Shown here: positions 8,757 to 17,714 of the stretch, piece by piece | Numbering within the stretch: position 1 is the stretch's first letter | How the letters are laid out: each line of letters begins with the position of its first letter | NCBI GenBank assembly: GCA_026125285.1 | Contig: JAHCLO010000004.1 | Span: 186,001-250,000, forward strand | Direction: 5' to 3' | DNA length: 64,000 nucleotides | Source: Verrucomicrobiia bacterium | GTDB taxonomy: Bacteria > Verrucomicrobiota > Verrucomicrobiia > Limisphaerales > JADLHS01 | Notes under the pieces: generated by a model | Told to the model about the DNA's origin: nothing | The model's database searches: none | What the model saw: the letters and a program-made list of their open reading frames with translations, nothing else | Made by a program: the position numbers and the translations under genes

Positions 8757-9086
8757 TCGTAACGCCGGTTTTCCAACCGGCGAGCTTGGCGAATCGAAAA
8801 TCGGCGTTTCGGGCCGCCGGTTTTGCAGCGCCGGTTTTCCAACCGGCGGGCGTGCCGACTGGAAGGTCGGCGCTACCCGAACGACCGGTTTTTCAACCGG
8901 CGAGTTCACCCTCCGCCTTCAGGTCTTGGACTCCGCCAGTCCTCTGGCGCTTTGGCCGCGGCGTCAAGCGATCCGACAGCAGCAGAGGGCTGCGCGCCAA
9001 GACACTCCCGTGGTTTCCGTATCGCCGGTTTTCCAACCGGCGAGTGCGAGCCACCGCCCACGCGCCGACTGGAAAGTCGGCGTTAC
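8757..9086. repeat. REP array 1 (between sigma operon and first kinase)
   Basis: Contains four copies of hairpin A (CGCCGGTTTTCCAACCGGCG, near 8763, 8830, 8884 and 9023), three preceded by a GTAA/GTAT/GCAG-like tetranucleotide. Two copies of hairpin B (GCCGACTGGAAAGTCGGC, near 8853 and 9064) are followed by GTTAC or GCTAC, that is, a GTAR tetranucleotide on the other strand. Hairpin A on one strand facing hairpin B on the other forms BIME-like pairs. No gene is evident in this stretch. Confidence 0.85.
8923..9003. repeat. Inverted-repeat block of the CAG-TCCT-CTG family, copy 1
   Basis: Begins GTCTTGG and ends CCAAGAC, with an internal hairpin carrying loop TCCT and a facing hairpin carrying the complementary loop. 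A near-identical copy lies at 13528-13611, upstream of the second kinase. Confidence 0.75.
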
Positions 9087-9151
9087 AAACGCGCCCATCT
9101 CTGCTTTCGTCCTGCCTGTGCGGTGCGCCAGGCGCCGAGTAAGTGGCAACC

Positions 9152-12100
9152 ATGAGCACTTCTCCCTCACCCACGCCTGCCAGCGGTCCGTCCCCCAAAC
9201 CGCCCACCCCGCCGCGTGTGCCGGATCACGAACTGCTCCGCCGCATCGGCAAGGGCGCCTACGGCGAGGTCTGGCTGGCCCGTTCGGTCACGGGCGCCTT
9301 CCGCGCCGTCAAAATTGTTCATCGCGCCTCCTTCGACCACGACCGCCCCTTCGAGCGCGAGTTCGAGGGCATTCGCAAGTTCGAGCCCATCTCCCGCACG
9401 CACGACAGCCAGGTGGACATCCTCCACGTTGGTCGCAATGGCGATTGCTTCTTCTACGTCATGGAACTGGCCGATGACCAGGCCACCGGCGGCCAGATCA
9501 ATCCCGACAACTACACCGCGCGCACGCTCAAGAGCGACCTCCAGTTCCACGGGCGGTTGCCGTTCGAGGAATGTGTCCGCATCGGCATCGCCCTGACCAC
9601 CGCGTTGGAACACCTGCATGAGAACGGGCTGGTGCATCGGGACGTGAAACCGTCGAACATCATCTTCGTCAACGGCGTGCCCAAGCTGGCGGACATCGGG
9701 TTGGTGACAGGTGTGGACGCGACGCGCTCGTTCGTGGGGACGGAAGGGTTCGCCGCGCCGGAAGGGGCGGGCACGCCGCAGGCCGATCTGTTCAGCCTGG
9801 GCAAAGTCCTTTACGAAGCGGCGACGGGCAAGGACCGGCAGGAGTTCCCCGAGCTGCCGACGCTCTTGCGCGAACTGCCGGATCGCGAAGGGTTGATGGA
9901 GTTGAATGCGGTTGTTGCGAAAGCCTGCCGGCACGATCCGAAAGATCGTTACGCCTCCGCGGGGGCGATGCGCGCGGACTTGGAATTGTTGCAGAGCGGC
10001 AAGTCGCTGGCGCGCTTGCACCGGACGGAGAAGCGACTGCGCTTCGTGCAACGGGCCGGCGCCGTGGTGACGGCTATCGCCGCCCTGATCGCCGCCGGGT
10101 GGCTCTGGCAGGCAAGGCAAACGCAGGTTGTGCGCGAGTTGGCCCATGAAAAGAGCCGCTTGGCAGATGAGAACCGCAATCGCGTCGTCCGGTTGGACAT
10201 CGCCAACGGTGTGCGCCTCCTCGATGAAGGCGATCCGGCGGGCGCGTTGCTCTGGTTTACCGACGCGCTGCCGCTGATGACGAACAACCCCGCCGAGGAA
10301 TCCGTCCACCGCATCCGGATTCAGCAGACGCTTGACCAAACGCCGCGCGTGCTTCGAGTGTTCCCGCATGAATCAGGACTAACCGTTACTGCCTTCAGCC
10401 CAGACGGGCGACTCATCGTGACCGCGACCAAGAATGGAAACATCCGCGTTTGGAACGCGGAGGACGGATCTCTCAAGTGGGGACCGAAACTACTGCCGGC
10501 GCCCGCCTACTTTGGCCGGTTCACGCGGGATGGAAAGCGGCTGGTACTGAGCTCTTCAGCGGATCAAGGGACCTTCAACGGCAGTTTGCCGCCAATCTCG
10601 CTCTTCGCGATTCTTGATGCTCAAACGGGAGAAGAGTGGAAATGGGCTGAGGGCGCATTCGAAAGCGCAGGGGCGAAGCTCGTCGGTGCTTCCTTCAGTC
10701 CCGATGACCGATGGCTGGCGACGGCACACGCGGACGGCGTCATCCGGGGCTTCGATATGGAAAGTGGACGCCGCGCTTGGGAGTTGCGGGGGCACACTGC
10801 GGAGGTGATGTTCCTCTCGTTCGCAGCGGATGGAAGTCTGCTGGCCTCGGCCAGTCTGGACAAAACCGTTCGCGTCTGGCGCATGCCGTCAGGGGAACCG
10901 GTCGGTTTGCCGCTCGAACATCGCTGGCCGGTGGTGCGCGCTCAACTGACAGGTCATGGCCGATATCTGATCTCCGCCGCTGTTGAGAATCCAGGTGACG
11001 ACGGCGGAATTGAGGTTGCCGCGTGGCATCTGCCGTCTGGCCGCCGTATTGCAGGGCCATTGCACCCGCGCGATCGGATCAGCCTGTTCGCGGCCCCTGA
11101 GTCGGAAGGCACTTTCTTTGTCCAAGACCGCGCTCCCAATCGGCTCAGGTCGTACTCTCTGGCGACGGGCGAAGCCAGCGCGGCCTGTCCGGAAGCACGC
11201 GGGGTTTTGAGTTGGAGTTTCAGTCCGGACGGCAGCCAGTTGGCCTTGGGGAACAACGATCATATCGCCCAGGTGTACGATGTGTGGACTGGTGCTGCCC
11301 TGACGCCGTCGTTTCGCCACGGCAGTTGGGGAGTTACCGCGGTCGAGTTCAGTCCGGATCAACAGTCGTTGCTCACCGCCTGCGATGACGGGAACGCGCG
11401 CCTTTGGGATCTTCGGGCGAAACCTGTAGCGGAATCCGCGCGCGTGGCACTGCCGGCTTCGCTCAGGCCAGGCGGCACAACGTGGTCGCTTCAAGCGCTG
11501 GGCCGATCGGCGGGAGGCACGCCCATCCCTCTGCAAAACGACACGGAGATGGTCATTGATGATCAACTGCGGCAAGTACATCGGTTCTCTCCGAATCAGC
11601 CGGGAAGCGAAGTGCTCGGCGCATTGAGCGCGCCCAACGGCAAGATCTGGGCGATTCCGAGCTTCCAGAAGAGCGACCGCAACCTGGCTGAACTGGCGCT
11701 TTGGTCTCAGGACAACGCCCACGCGAGACGGTTTCCCCTGCCGCATCCTGTGTCGGTTTACGCCCTCGCCTTCACTCCCGATAGCCAATACCTCATCACC
11801 GCCTGTGAGGACAGCCGGATTCGCTACTGGCGAACAGCCGATGGAATCATCGAGCGGACGGTCCCCCTTCAAGTCCAAGGGAAGGCGGCATGCGTGGAGG
11901 TGAATCCTCAGAGCGGAACCGGGATTCTGGTTGGGCCCGCTTCGTCCGGCGAAGCTGCAATGAAATCCCTTCAGTTCGTTGATCTGGAGACTGGAGCTAC
12001 GATGGGCAGACCGTGGGAACTGTCCGCAACGGCTTTCGAGTATGTCTTCTCGCCGGATGGCAAGCGCCTGGCGGTTCTCGACGAACTCGGTCCGGTTACC

Positions 12101-13399
12101 ATCATCGAAACGCGAACGGCGCGATTGATCACCTCCAAGGTCAGGCACAAAGCGAAGTTGAAATGGGCGCAATGGGATCTCGCTGGACGCCGGTTGCTGA
12201 CCGTGGGGCAGGACGATGAGGTCCTGGTCTGGAGTGCAGAGACCGGTGAGCAATTGCTGGGGCCACTGCGGACGGCGGGGAGCAGTATCCGCCGTGCCCG
12301 TTGGAGCCCAGATGGACGTTTCATTGTCACAAATGGCAACGACTACCGGATCAGGGTGTGGGACGCCACGACTGGAGAATGCGTCACTCCTGCCTGGCAG
12401 CACTCTTACTTCGTCGGCCCTTTCTTCATGACCAAGGACAACCGCGTGATCACCGCGAGCTATGCGAACGATTTGCTCGCCTGGGATCTCAAGGAAACCG
12501 CTCTGCCTCAGGATGTCCTCGGTGACTACGCCCGGCTGGTCTCTGGCCGGCATCTTAGCGTCGCCGGCGCGATGCTGGTTATGAACCCCGAGGAACTGGC
12601 AAGGTTGGACCACTCGCTCCACGCCAGTCATCCCGAGCTTTTCAGGAAGTCGGTTAAGGAGCTAAGGGAATGGCAGCACCGGCAGGTGCCCGAGCCGGCG
12701 ACTGTAGCCCGCATCAGATCGGGCCTGTTTCGTCTTGAGCGGATGGCGGAGTTGGATCCCGGCGACGCATGGGTGAAGGAACAACTGGCCCGCTTCCGGG
12801 ATTGTCAGGTTCCGCCGCGGGATCCCGGCACCCCGGCGAACCTCGTGGATCTTTCGGACTTCTATACCCATTCATTGCGTGGGTTGCCGGTTGCGGAATT
12901 GGATGATCTGCCCAGGGGCGTGCAGACCCTGGCCGGCACAACCTTCGACGTGCGCGGGATGATTCGCCTCCAATCTGTAGATGCACCCGTTGAAGCCTTA
13001 ACTGTTCCTCTGACTGCAGTGCAGCATATCCCGGTGAACCACCGTTGCCGTCAGTTGCACTTCCTTCAATTTGTCGGCGGCGCCGAGGGAAAAGAGGGTG
13101 AGGAAGTGGCGCGTTGGGTGATCCACTTCACGGACGGAACGAGTCAGGTATGGCCGGTGATCTACGGCGAGCACGTGCGGGACTGGTGGCTGAACCCGAA
13201 CCAGCCGAGCGAGGCCAGCCGCGCGGTGATTGCCTGGGAGGGACATCCGCCGACGGTGTTGAAGCGCGGCGGACAGAGTGTCCGTCTTTTCAAGGCCACC
13301 TGGAACAACCCTTCCCCGGATGTCGAAGTCCGCGATCTGGACTTCATTATCGGCCAAGCCAACGTGCGACCGTTCGTCATTGCCATCACGGCGGAGTGA
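9152..13399 (+). CDS. Giant membrane Ser/Thr protein kinase with WD40 sensor (copy 1)
   Basis: 1415 residues. A Pro-rich leader precedes a Hanks-type kinase domain (about 24-285) with the Gly loop GKGAYGEVW, Lys54 in AVKIVHR, catalytic Asp164 in HRDVKPSN, and Asp181 in DIG instead of DFG; GTEGFAAPE marks the activation segment end. One transmembrane helix follows at about 299-318 (AVVTAIAALIAAGWLW). The rest should be periplasmic: a short helical segment, many WD40 blades (repeated FSPDG...W units, about 400-1130), and a C-terminal domain from about 1235 (VQTLAGTTFDVRG ... HVRDWW ... PFVIAITAE). GTG at 9143 is in frame but the ATG at 9152 matches copy 2. It lies downstream of the ECF sigma gene and probably signals to it. 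Confidence 0.95.
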   Translation: MSTSPSPTPASGPSPKPPTPPRVPDHELLRRIGKGAYGEVWLARSVTGAFRAVKIVHRASFDHDRPFEREFEGIRKFEPISRTHDSQVDILHVGRNGDCFFYVMELADDQATGGQINPDNYTARTLKSDLQFHGRLPFEECVRIGIALTTALEHLHENGLVHRDVKPSNIIFVNGVPKLADIGLVTGVDATRSFVGTEGFAAPEGAGTPQADLFSLGKVLYEAATGKDRQEFPELPTLLRELPDREGLMELNAVVAKACRHDPKDRYASAGAMRADLELLQSGKSLARLHRTEKRLRFVQRAGAVVTAIAALIAAGWLWQARQTQVVRELAHEKSRLADENRNRVVRLDIANGVRLLDEGDPAGALLWFTDALPLMTNNPAEESVHRIRIQQTLDQTPRVLRVFPHESGLTVTAFSPDGRLIVTATKNGNIRVWNAEDGSLKWGPKLLPAPAYFGRFTRDGKRLVLSSSADQGTFNGSLPPISLFAILDAQTGEEWKWAEGAFESAGAKLVGASFSPDDRWLATAHADGVIRGFDMESGRRAWELRGHTAEVMFLSFAADGSLLASASLDKTVRVWRMPSGEPVGLPLEHRWPVVRAQLTGHGRYLISAAVENPGDDGGIEVAAWHLPSGRRIAGPLHPRDRISLFAAPESEGTFFVQDRAPNRLRSYSLATGEASAACPEARGVLSWSFSPDGSQLALGNNDHIAQVYDVWTGAALTPSFRHGSWGVTAVEFSPDQQSLLTACDDGNARLWDLRAKPVAESARVALPASLRPGGTTWSLQALGRSAGGTPIPLQNDTEMVIDDQLRQVHRFSPNQPGSEVLGALSAPNGKIWAIPSFQKSDRNLAELALWSQDNAHARRFPLPHPVSVYALAFTPDSQYLITACEDSRIRYWRTADGIIERTVPLQVQGKAACVEVNPQSGTGILVGPASSGEAAMKSLQFVDLETGATMGRPWELSATAFEYVFSPDGKRLAVLDELGPVTIIETRTARLITSKVRHKAKLKWAQWDLAGRRLLTVGQDDEVLVWSAETGEQLLGPLRTAGSSIRRARWSPDGRFIVTNGNDYRIRVWDATTGECVTPAWQHSYFVGPFFMTKDNRVITASYANDLLAWDLKETALPQDVLGDYARLVSGRHLSVAGAMLVMNPEELARLDHSLHASHPELFRKSVKELREWQHRQVPEPATVARIRSGLFRLERMAELDPGDAWVKEQLARFRDCQVPPRDPGTPANLVDLSDFYTHSLRGLPVAELDDLPRGVQTLAGTTFDVRGMIRLQSVDAPVEALTVPLTAVQHIPVNHRCRQLHFLQFVGGAEGKEGEEVARWVIHFTDGTSQVWPVIYGEHVRDWWLNPNQPSEASRAVIAWEGHPPTVLKRGGQSVRLFKATWNNPSPDVEVRDLDFIIGQANVRPFVIAITAE

Positions 13400-13429
13400 G
13401 TATGCCAAACACGCAGCAACGTCGTGCCT

Positions 13430-13508
13430 GTAACGCCGGTTTTCCAACCGGCCCGTCCGCCGACTGGAAAGTCAGCGCTACCCGAACGACCGGTTTTCCA
13501 ACCGGAGA
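13430..13508. repeat. REP array 2 (between the two kinases)
   Basis: Hairpin A with a GTAA lead at 13430-13452, hairpin B ending in GCTAC at 13459-13481, and a degenerate hairpin A at about 13487-13508. The layout repeats that of array 1. Confidence 0.85.
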
Positions 13509-13527
13509 GTTCACCCTCCGCCGTCAG

Positions 13528-13611
13528 GTCTTGGACTGCGCCAGTCCTCTGGCGCTTTGGCCGCGGCGTCCAGCGATCCGACAGCGGCAGAGGACTGCCG
13601 CACTCCAAGAC
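13528..13611. repeat. Inverted-repeat block of the CAG-TCCT-CTG family, copy 2
   Basis: Bounded by GTCTTGGA and TCCAAGAC. Inside are two perfect hairpins, GCGCCAG-TCCT-CTGGCGC at 13538-13555 and GCGGCAG-AGGA-CTGCCGC at 13584-13601, in opposite orientation. Flanking DNA back to about 13508 also matches the copy upstream of the first kinase. Confidence 0.8.
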
Positions 13612-13651
13612 GCTGTCGCGTCCTTGCTGCTGTTGGGCGTGAAATGACCCC

Positions 13652-16600
13652 ATGAGCAACTCTCCATCCACACCGCCCGGCGGCATCCCCCCCAAACCAC
13701 CCGCCCCGCCGCGCGTGCCGGATCACGAACTGCTCCGCCGCATCGGCAAGGGCGCTTACGGCGAGGTCTGGCTCGCCCGCTGCGCCCTCGGCACCTACCG
13801 CGCCGTCAAGATCGTCCATCGCGCCTCCTTCGATCACGACCGCCCTTTCGAGCGCGAGTTCGAGGGCATTCGCAAGTTCGAGCCCATCTCCCGCCAGCAC
13901 GACAGCCAGGTGGACATCCTCCACGTTGGTCGCAATGGCGATTGCTTCTACTACGTCATGGAACTGGCCGATGACCAGGCCACCGGCGGCCAGATCAATC
14001 CGGACAACTACGCCCCGCGCACGCTCAAGAGCGACCTCCAGTTCCACGGGCGGTTGCCGTTCGAGGAATGTGTCCGCATCGGCATCGCCCTGACCACCGC
14101 GTTGGAACACCTGCATGAGAACGGGCTGGTGCATCGGGACGTGAAACCCTCGAACATCATTTTTGTCAACGGCGTGCCCAAGCTGGCGGACATCGGGTTG
14201 GTGACCGGGGTGGATGCGACGCGCTCGTTCGTGGGGACGGAAGGATTCGCGGCACCGGAAGGTGCGGGCACGCCGCAGGCCGATCTGTTCAGCCTGGGCA
14301 AAGTCCTCTACGAAACGGCGACGGGCAAAGACCGGCAGGAGTTCCCGGAGTTGCCGACACTGTTGCGAGAGTTGCCGGATCGAGAGGGCTTGATGGAATT
14401 GAACGCGGTCATCGCGCACGCCTGCCGACATGATCCCAAGGACCGCTATGCTTCGGCCGCCGCCATGCGCGCGGATTTGGAGTTGTTGCAGAGCGGTAAG
14501 TCACTGGCGCGCTTGCACCGGACGGAGAAGCGCTTGCGCTTCGTGCAGCGCGCGGGCGCCGTCGTGACGGCCATTGCCGCAATGATCGCCGCGGGCTGGC
14601 TCTGGCAGGCGCGGCAAACGAACAAAGTCGCCACGCTCGCGGCCGAGAATCTCGCGCTGGCCGAGCAAGCTGAGGCCAGTGCGACCCAGGCGGAAAAGAA
14701 CGCGCAGGCCGCGGGAGAGAGACTGTACGCCGCTGACATCAATCTCGCGTTCCAGGCCTTGCAGGACGACAATCTGCGGCTCGCTCAAAGCCTGTTGGAG
14801 AACCACGTTCCGCAACCCGGCCAGCCGGACCTGCGCGGCTTCGAGTGGCGCTACCTCTGGCAACGAACCCGGAGCGAGGAGTTGTTGACCTTCCCGGGCC
14901 AGTCCACCGGCTCCCGCGTGCTCGCCATGTCGCCCGACGGCGCACAAGTTGCAGTCGGCGGTTATGAAGGCGGCCACATCCGGTTGTTGGATGTCTCGCT
15001 GCGTCGGGTGGTGGCGACGCTTCAGGACACCAACGCCCAGATGTCCCTGGCGTATTCGCCGGACGGGCGGTCACTCGTCAGCGGGTCCGCCAGCGACGTC
15101 CGCCTGTGGGATCCCCGGTTGTTCACGGAGCTCCGGCGCTTCACCAACGCAGTCGCACCGGTCGTCTTCTCGCCAGACGGGCGGTTCTTGCTCACCGGTC
15201 GCGATCCGTGGGTAAGTCCGTGGAACATCAAAGGGTGGGATGATCCCAAGAAATTGCTCGTCTGGGATACCGCAACCTGGACGGTCCTTCACAGCGCGAC
15301 CTTTCCCGTTTCCGGCCGGCCCAGCGGGTCCCGGGATCTCTATCTACAGGTGGCCTTTGGCAGCGATTCGCGGCATGTGGCGGTGCTCACCGGGGGCACC
15401 ACGCGAGTGCTGAACTGTCCGGAGCTGAAGGAAGTGCTCGTGCTTCCTGAAGACCTTCCGGAAAGCAGCACATCCCGGCCGTTCCTCGCGCTGTCGCCCG
15501 ACAACCGCACCCTCGCCCTTCCCAGTCCCGAGGGCTACGGCGTGCGGCTCTGGGACACCGTCGAGAACCGTGAGCTGCGAATACTGCCGGGCCACACCGA
15601 CCACATTTTCTCCGCCCGCTTTTCTCCCGATGGCGCCTGGTTGGTCACTGCCAGCCCGGATCAGACCGTCAAGTTGTGGCAGGTCGCCACCGGGGAACTC
15701 CTCCACACGTTCCGGGGACAGGCTGACGAGGTCATTGATGTCGTCTTCTCCGCCGATGGAACCCGGCTCGCGTCTCTCGGAATCACCGAATCCGTCGTGA
15801 AACTCTGGGATGCCCGCCGGCGCCCGCGGTCGGAACTCCTGCCGCGCGGACTCTGGCCCCAGGGCTTTGAACCCGGTGGGCAAATGGTGGTTCTCGGTCG
15901 CGGTCCAGAGCGCCAACCCCTCTCCTTTGATCCGACGGACTTTAAGCTCGCGCCGTTAGCCCATCCTAGGCTTCGGGATGGGTTCCCGGCGGCCAACAAG
16001 CTGCACAGCATTTCTCCCGATGGCCGGTTGCACGGGCTGTGGGACCAACGTGGGCGTATGCTGGAAGTCTGGGACCGCCGCGACGGCACGCTGAAATGCA
16101 CGGTTCATAGTCTCAACCGCTACTTCTCGTTCGACCGACGTGGGCGGCTGCTCACCACGGCCACAACCAATTCGGTCGGGGAACCGCGCATTGCCGTCTG
16201 GGACCTTCCAACCGGCCGCTTGAAATGGGTAATCGGCGGCAATAACGGCTATTTCAGTTTCTTCCCCACGTCTGCAGGAGACTATCTGCTGACTCAGAAG
16301 GACGACCAGATGCAGGTCGCCCGGGTAGAGGAGGACCGGCTCAACCCCGTTTTGAACCTGATTGTCCCGATCTATCTGACGAGTGCCGCGATCTCGCCGG
16401 ATGGCCGTCTGCTGGCACTCGGAATTGGCGACATCACGCTCCGGGCCCTGCCTGCGGGCCAGACTCTGGGCGTGCTGAGGGGACACACGCGGAAGACCGT
16501 GCATCTGGCCTTCAGTCCTGACAGCCGGACGCTGGCCAGCATCTCCGACGACCACACCACCCGCCTGTGGCATGTCGCCACGCAACGGGAACTGCTGCGG

Positions 16601-17596
16601 TTTCCCGCAGCCACGGAGGACCACGACATGTTCCGGGTGGAGTTCTCGCCCGACGGTCGCGCGCTCGCGTCCTACCGCCATGACGGAACGAACGCTATGA
16701 CGTCGCTGTTTTATGCTCCCTCGCTGGCTGAGATCGCGGTCGCGGAAGGCGGCGATTACCGGATTCCGGCCGGTGCGGACGCGGCCACATGGCTGAACGT
16801 GGCCAAGGCGTTGCAGCGCGAGAACCGCTGGGAAGAAGCCTTGGTAGCCTGTGACGAAGTCTTGCGCCGCACGGCGAATCAGGAAGAACTGGCTTGGCTC
16901 GCCGACAAGGCGCGCCCTTTGCGCGTAACCGCGCTCAAACAACTCGATCGCCTCGACGAAGCCGGCGTCGAGAATTGCGCGCTGCAGAGCATCCCACTTC
17001 GTAAACCGGCGGCCCCTGCTGAAGCGATTGATTTGTCCGCGTTTTACAACGCCCCTCTGGCTGACCCTCCGCAGGCAGATGTTGCTGCGAACGACTTGAG
17101 CGAGCTGCCAACGGGCATCCAGACGTTCGCCGGTACTGTGTTCGACGTGCGCGGCAAACTACACATCATCGGCCCGTCACCAGACCGCGAGTGGCGGACG
17201 GATCCGCAGAGTATAGATGGTATTCACGTCCAGCGGCGGCTGAACCGGCTGCATTTCCTCCAAGCCGCCGGCTATCAGAGCAAGGACATCCCGGTGGGGG
17301 AACGAATCGGCTGCTTCCGCGTTCACTTCGTCAATGGGAGAACGATGGAGATTCCGCTGCGCTACAACCAAAACACCTCCGACTGGTGGGAATTGGGCCA
17401 TCTGCCCCGGGAACTGCCGGAGGCGATCGTGGCCTGGCGCGGGAACAATCCCCACAGTCGCGTCAGCAGCCAAACGCTGCGCCTCTTCAAGCTGACCTGG
17501 GAAAATCCATCGCCCGAGGTCGAGATCACCACCCTCGATTTTGTCGCCGAACATCCGAAGACCCACCCGTTCCTGATCGCCTTGACCGTCGAGTAA
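13652..17596 (+). CDS. Giant membrane Ser/Thr protein kinase with WD40 sensor (copy 2)
   Basis: 1314 residues. The kinase domain and membrane helix (to about residue 320) are nearly identical to copy 1: Lys53, HRD Asp163, DIG Asp180 and the same GTEGFAAPE segment. Right after WQARQT the sequence changes completely. An Ala/Glu-rich coiled-coil stretch (NKVATLAAENLALAEQAEAS) leads into a FEWRYLW motif typical of periplasmic WD40 kinase tails, then WD40 blades, a short helical repeat region near 1050-1110, and the shared C-terminal domain (about 1125-1314, with DWW and a terminal PFLIALTVE). The stop codon TAA lies in the GTAA lead of a REP hairpin. It is likely a paralogue with a different input. 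Confidence 0.95.
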   Translation: MSNSPSTPPGGIPPKPPAPPRVPDHELLRRIGKGAYGEVWLARCALGTYRAVKIVHRASFDHDRPFEREFEGIRKFEPISRQHDSQVDILHVGRNGDCFYYVMELADDQATGGQINPDNYAPRTLKSDLQFHGRLPFEECVRIGIALTTALEHLHENGLVHRDVKPSNIIFVNGVPKLADIGLVTGVDATRSFVGTEGFAAPEGAGTPQADLFSLGKVLYETATGKDRQEFPELPTLLRELPDREGLMELNAVIAHACRHDPKDRYASAAAMRADLELLQSGKSLARLHRTEKRLRFVQRAGAVVTAIAAMIAAGWLWQARQTNKVATLAAENLALAEQAEASATQAEKNAQAAGERLYAADINLAFQALQDDNLRLAQSLLENHVPQPGQPDLRGFEWRYLWQRTRSEELLTFPGQSTGSRVLAMSPDGAQVAVGGYEGGHIRLLDVSLRRVVATLQDTNAQMSLAYSPDGRSLVSGSASDVRLWDPRLFTELRRFTNAVAPVVFSPDGRFLLTGRDPWVSPWNIKGWDDPKKLLVWDTATWTVLHSATFPVSGRPSGSRDLYLQVAFGSDSRHVAVLTGGTTRVLNCPELKEVLVLPEDLPESSTSRPFLALSPDNRTLALPSPEGYGVRLWDTVENRELRILPGHTDHIFSARFSPDGAWLVTASPDQTVKLWQVATGELLHTFRGQADEVIDVVFSADGTRLASLGITESVVKLWDARRRPRSELLPRGLWPQGFEPGGQMVVLGRGPERQPLSFDPTDFKLAPLAHPRLRDGFPAANKLHSISPDGRLHGLWDQRGRMLEVWDRRDGTLKCTVHSLNRYFSFDRRGRLLTTATTNSVGEPRIAVWDLPTGRLKWVIGGNNGYFSFFPTSAGDYLLTQKDDQMQVARVEEDRLNPVLNLIVPIYLTSAAISPDGRLLALGIGDITLRALPAGQTLGVLRGHTRKTVHLAFSPDSRTLASISDDHTTRLWHVATQRELLRFPAATEDHDMFRVEFSPDGRALASYRHDGTNAMTSLFYAPSLAEIAVAEGGDYRIPAGADAATWLNVAKALQRENRWEEALVACDEVLRRTANQEELAWLADKARPLRVTALKQLDRLDEAGVENCALQSIPLRKPAAPAEAIDLSAFYNAPLADPPQADVAANDLSELPTGIQTFAGTVFDVRGKLHIIGPSPDREWRTDPQSIDGIHVQRRLNRLHFLQAAGYQSKDIPVGERIGCFRVHFVNGRTMEIPLRYNQNTSDWWELGHLPRELPEAIVAWRGNNPHSRVSSQTLRLFKLTWENPSPEVEITTLDFVAEHPKTHPFLIALTVE

Positions 17597-17714
17597 CGCC
17601 GGTTTTCCGCCTGGCTTGTGGCGCCGGTTTTCCAACCGGCGCGTGTCCCAATCCCGCCCCCACGCCGACAAGAATGTCGGCGCTCCGACTTGCCGACTTG
17701 AAAGTCGGCGTTAC
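17594..17714. repeat. REP array 3 (kinase 2 end to RAYT end)
   Basis: A degenerate hairpin A at 17594-17613 supplies the stop codon of kinase 2. A full hairpin A is at 17620-17643. A variant hairpin B (GCCGACAAGAATGTCGGCG) is near 17663, and a hairpin B ending GTTAC at 17690-17714 supplies the RAYT stop codon on the minus strand. Confidence 0.85.

Noticed and set aside
8757..9086. CRISPR array suspected from regularly recurring palindromes
   Set aside because: Spacing is irregular, units alternate in orientation, the sequence between units is itself repeated at the next kinase, and no cas gene is nearby. The GTAG-led hairpins next to a RAYT gene explain it better.
10889..12631. Minus-strand 580-codon open frame inside kinase 1
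   Set aside because: Antisense to WD40 repeats in GC-rich DNA; such frames stay open by codon bias alone.
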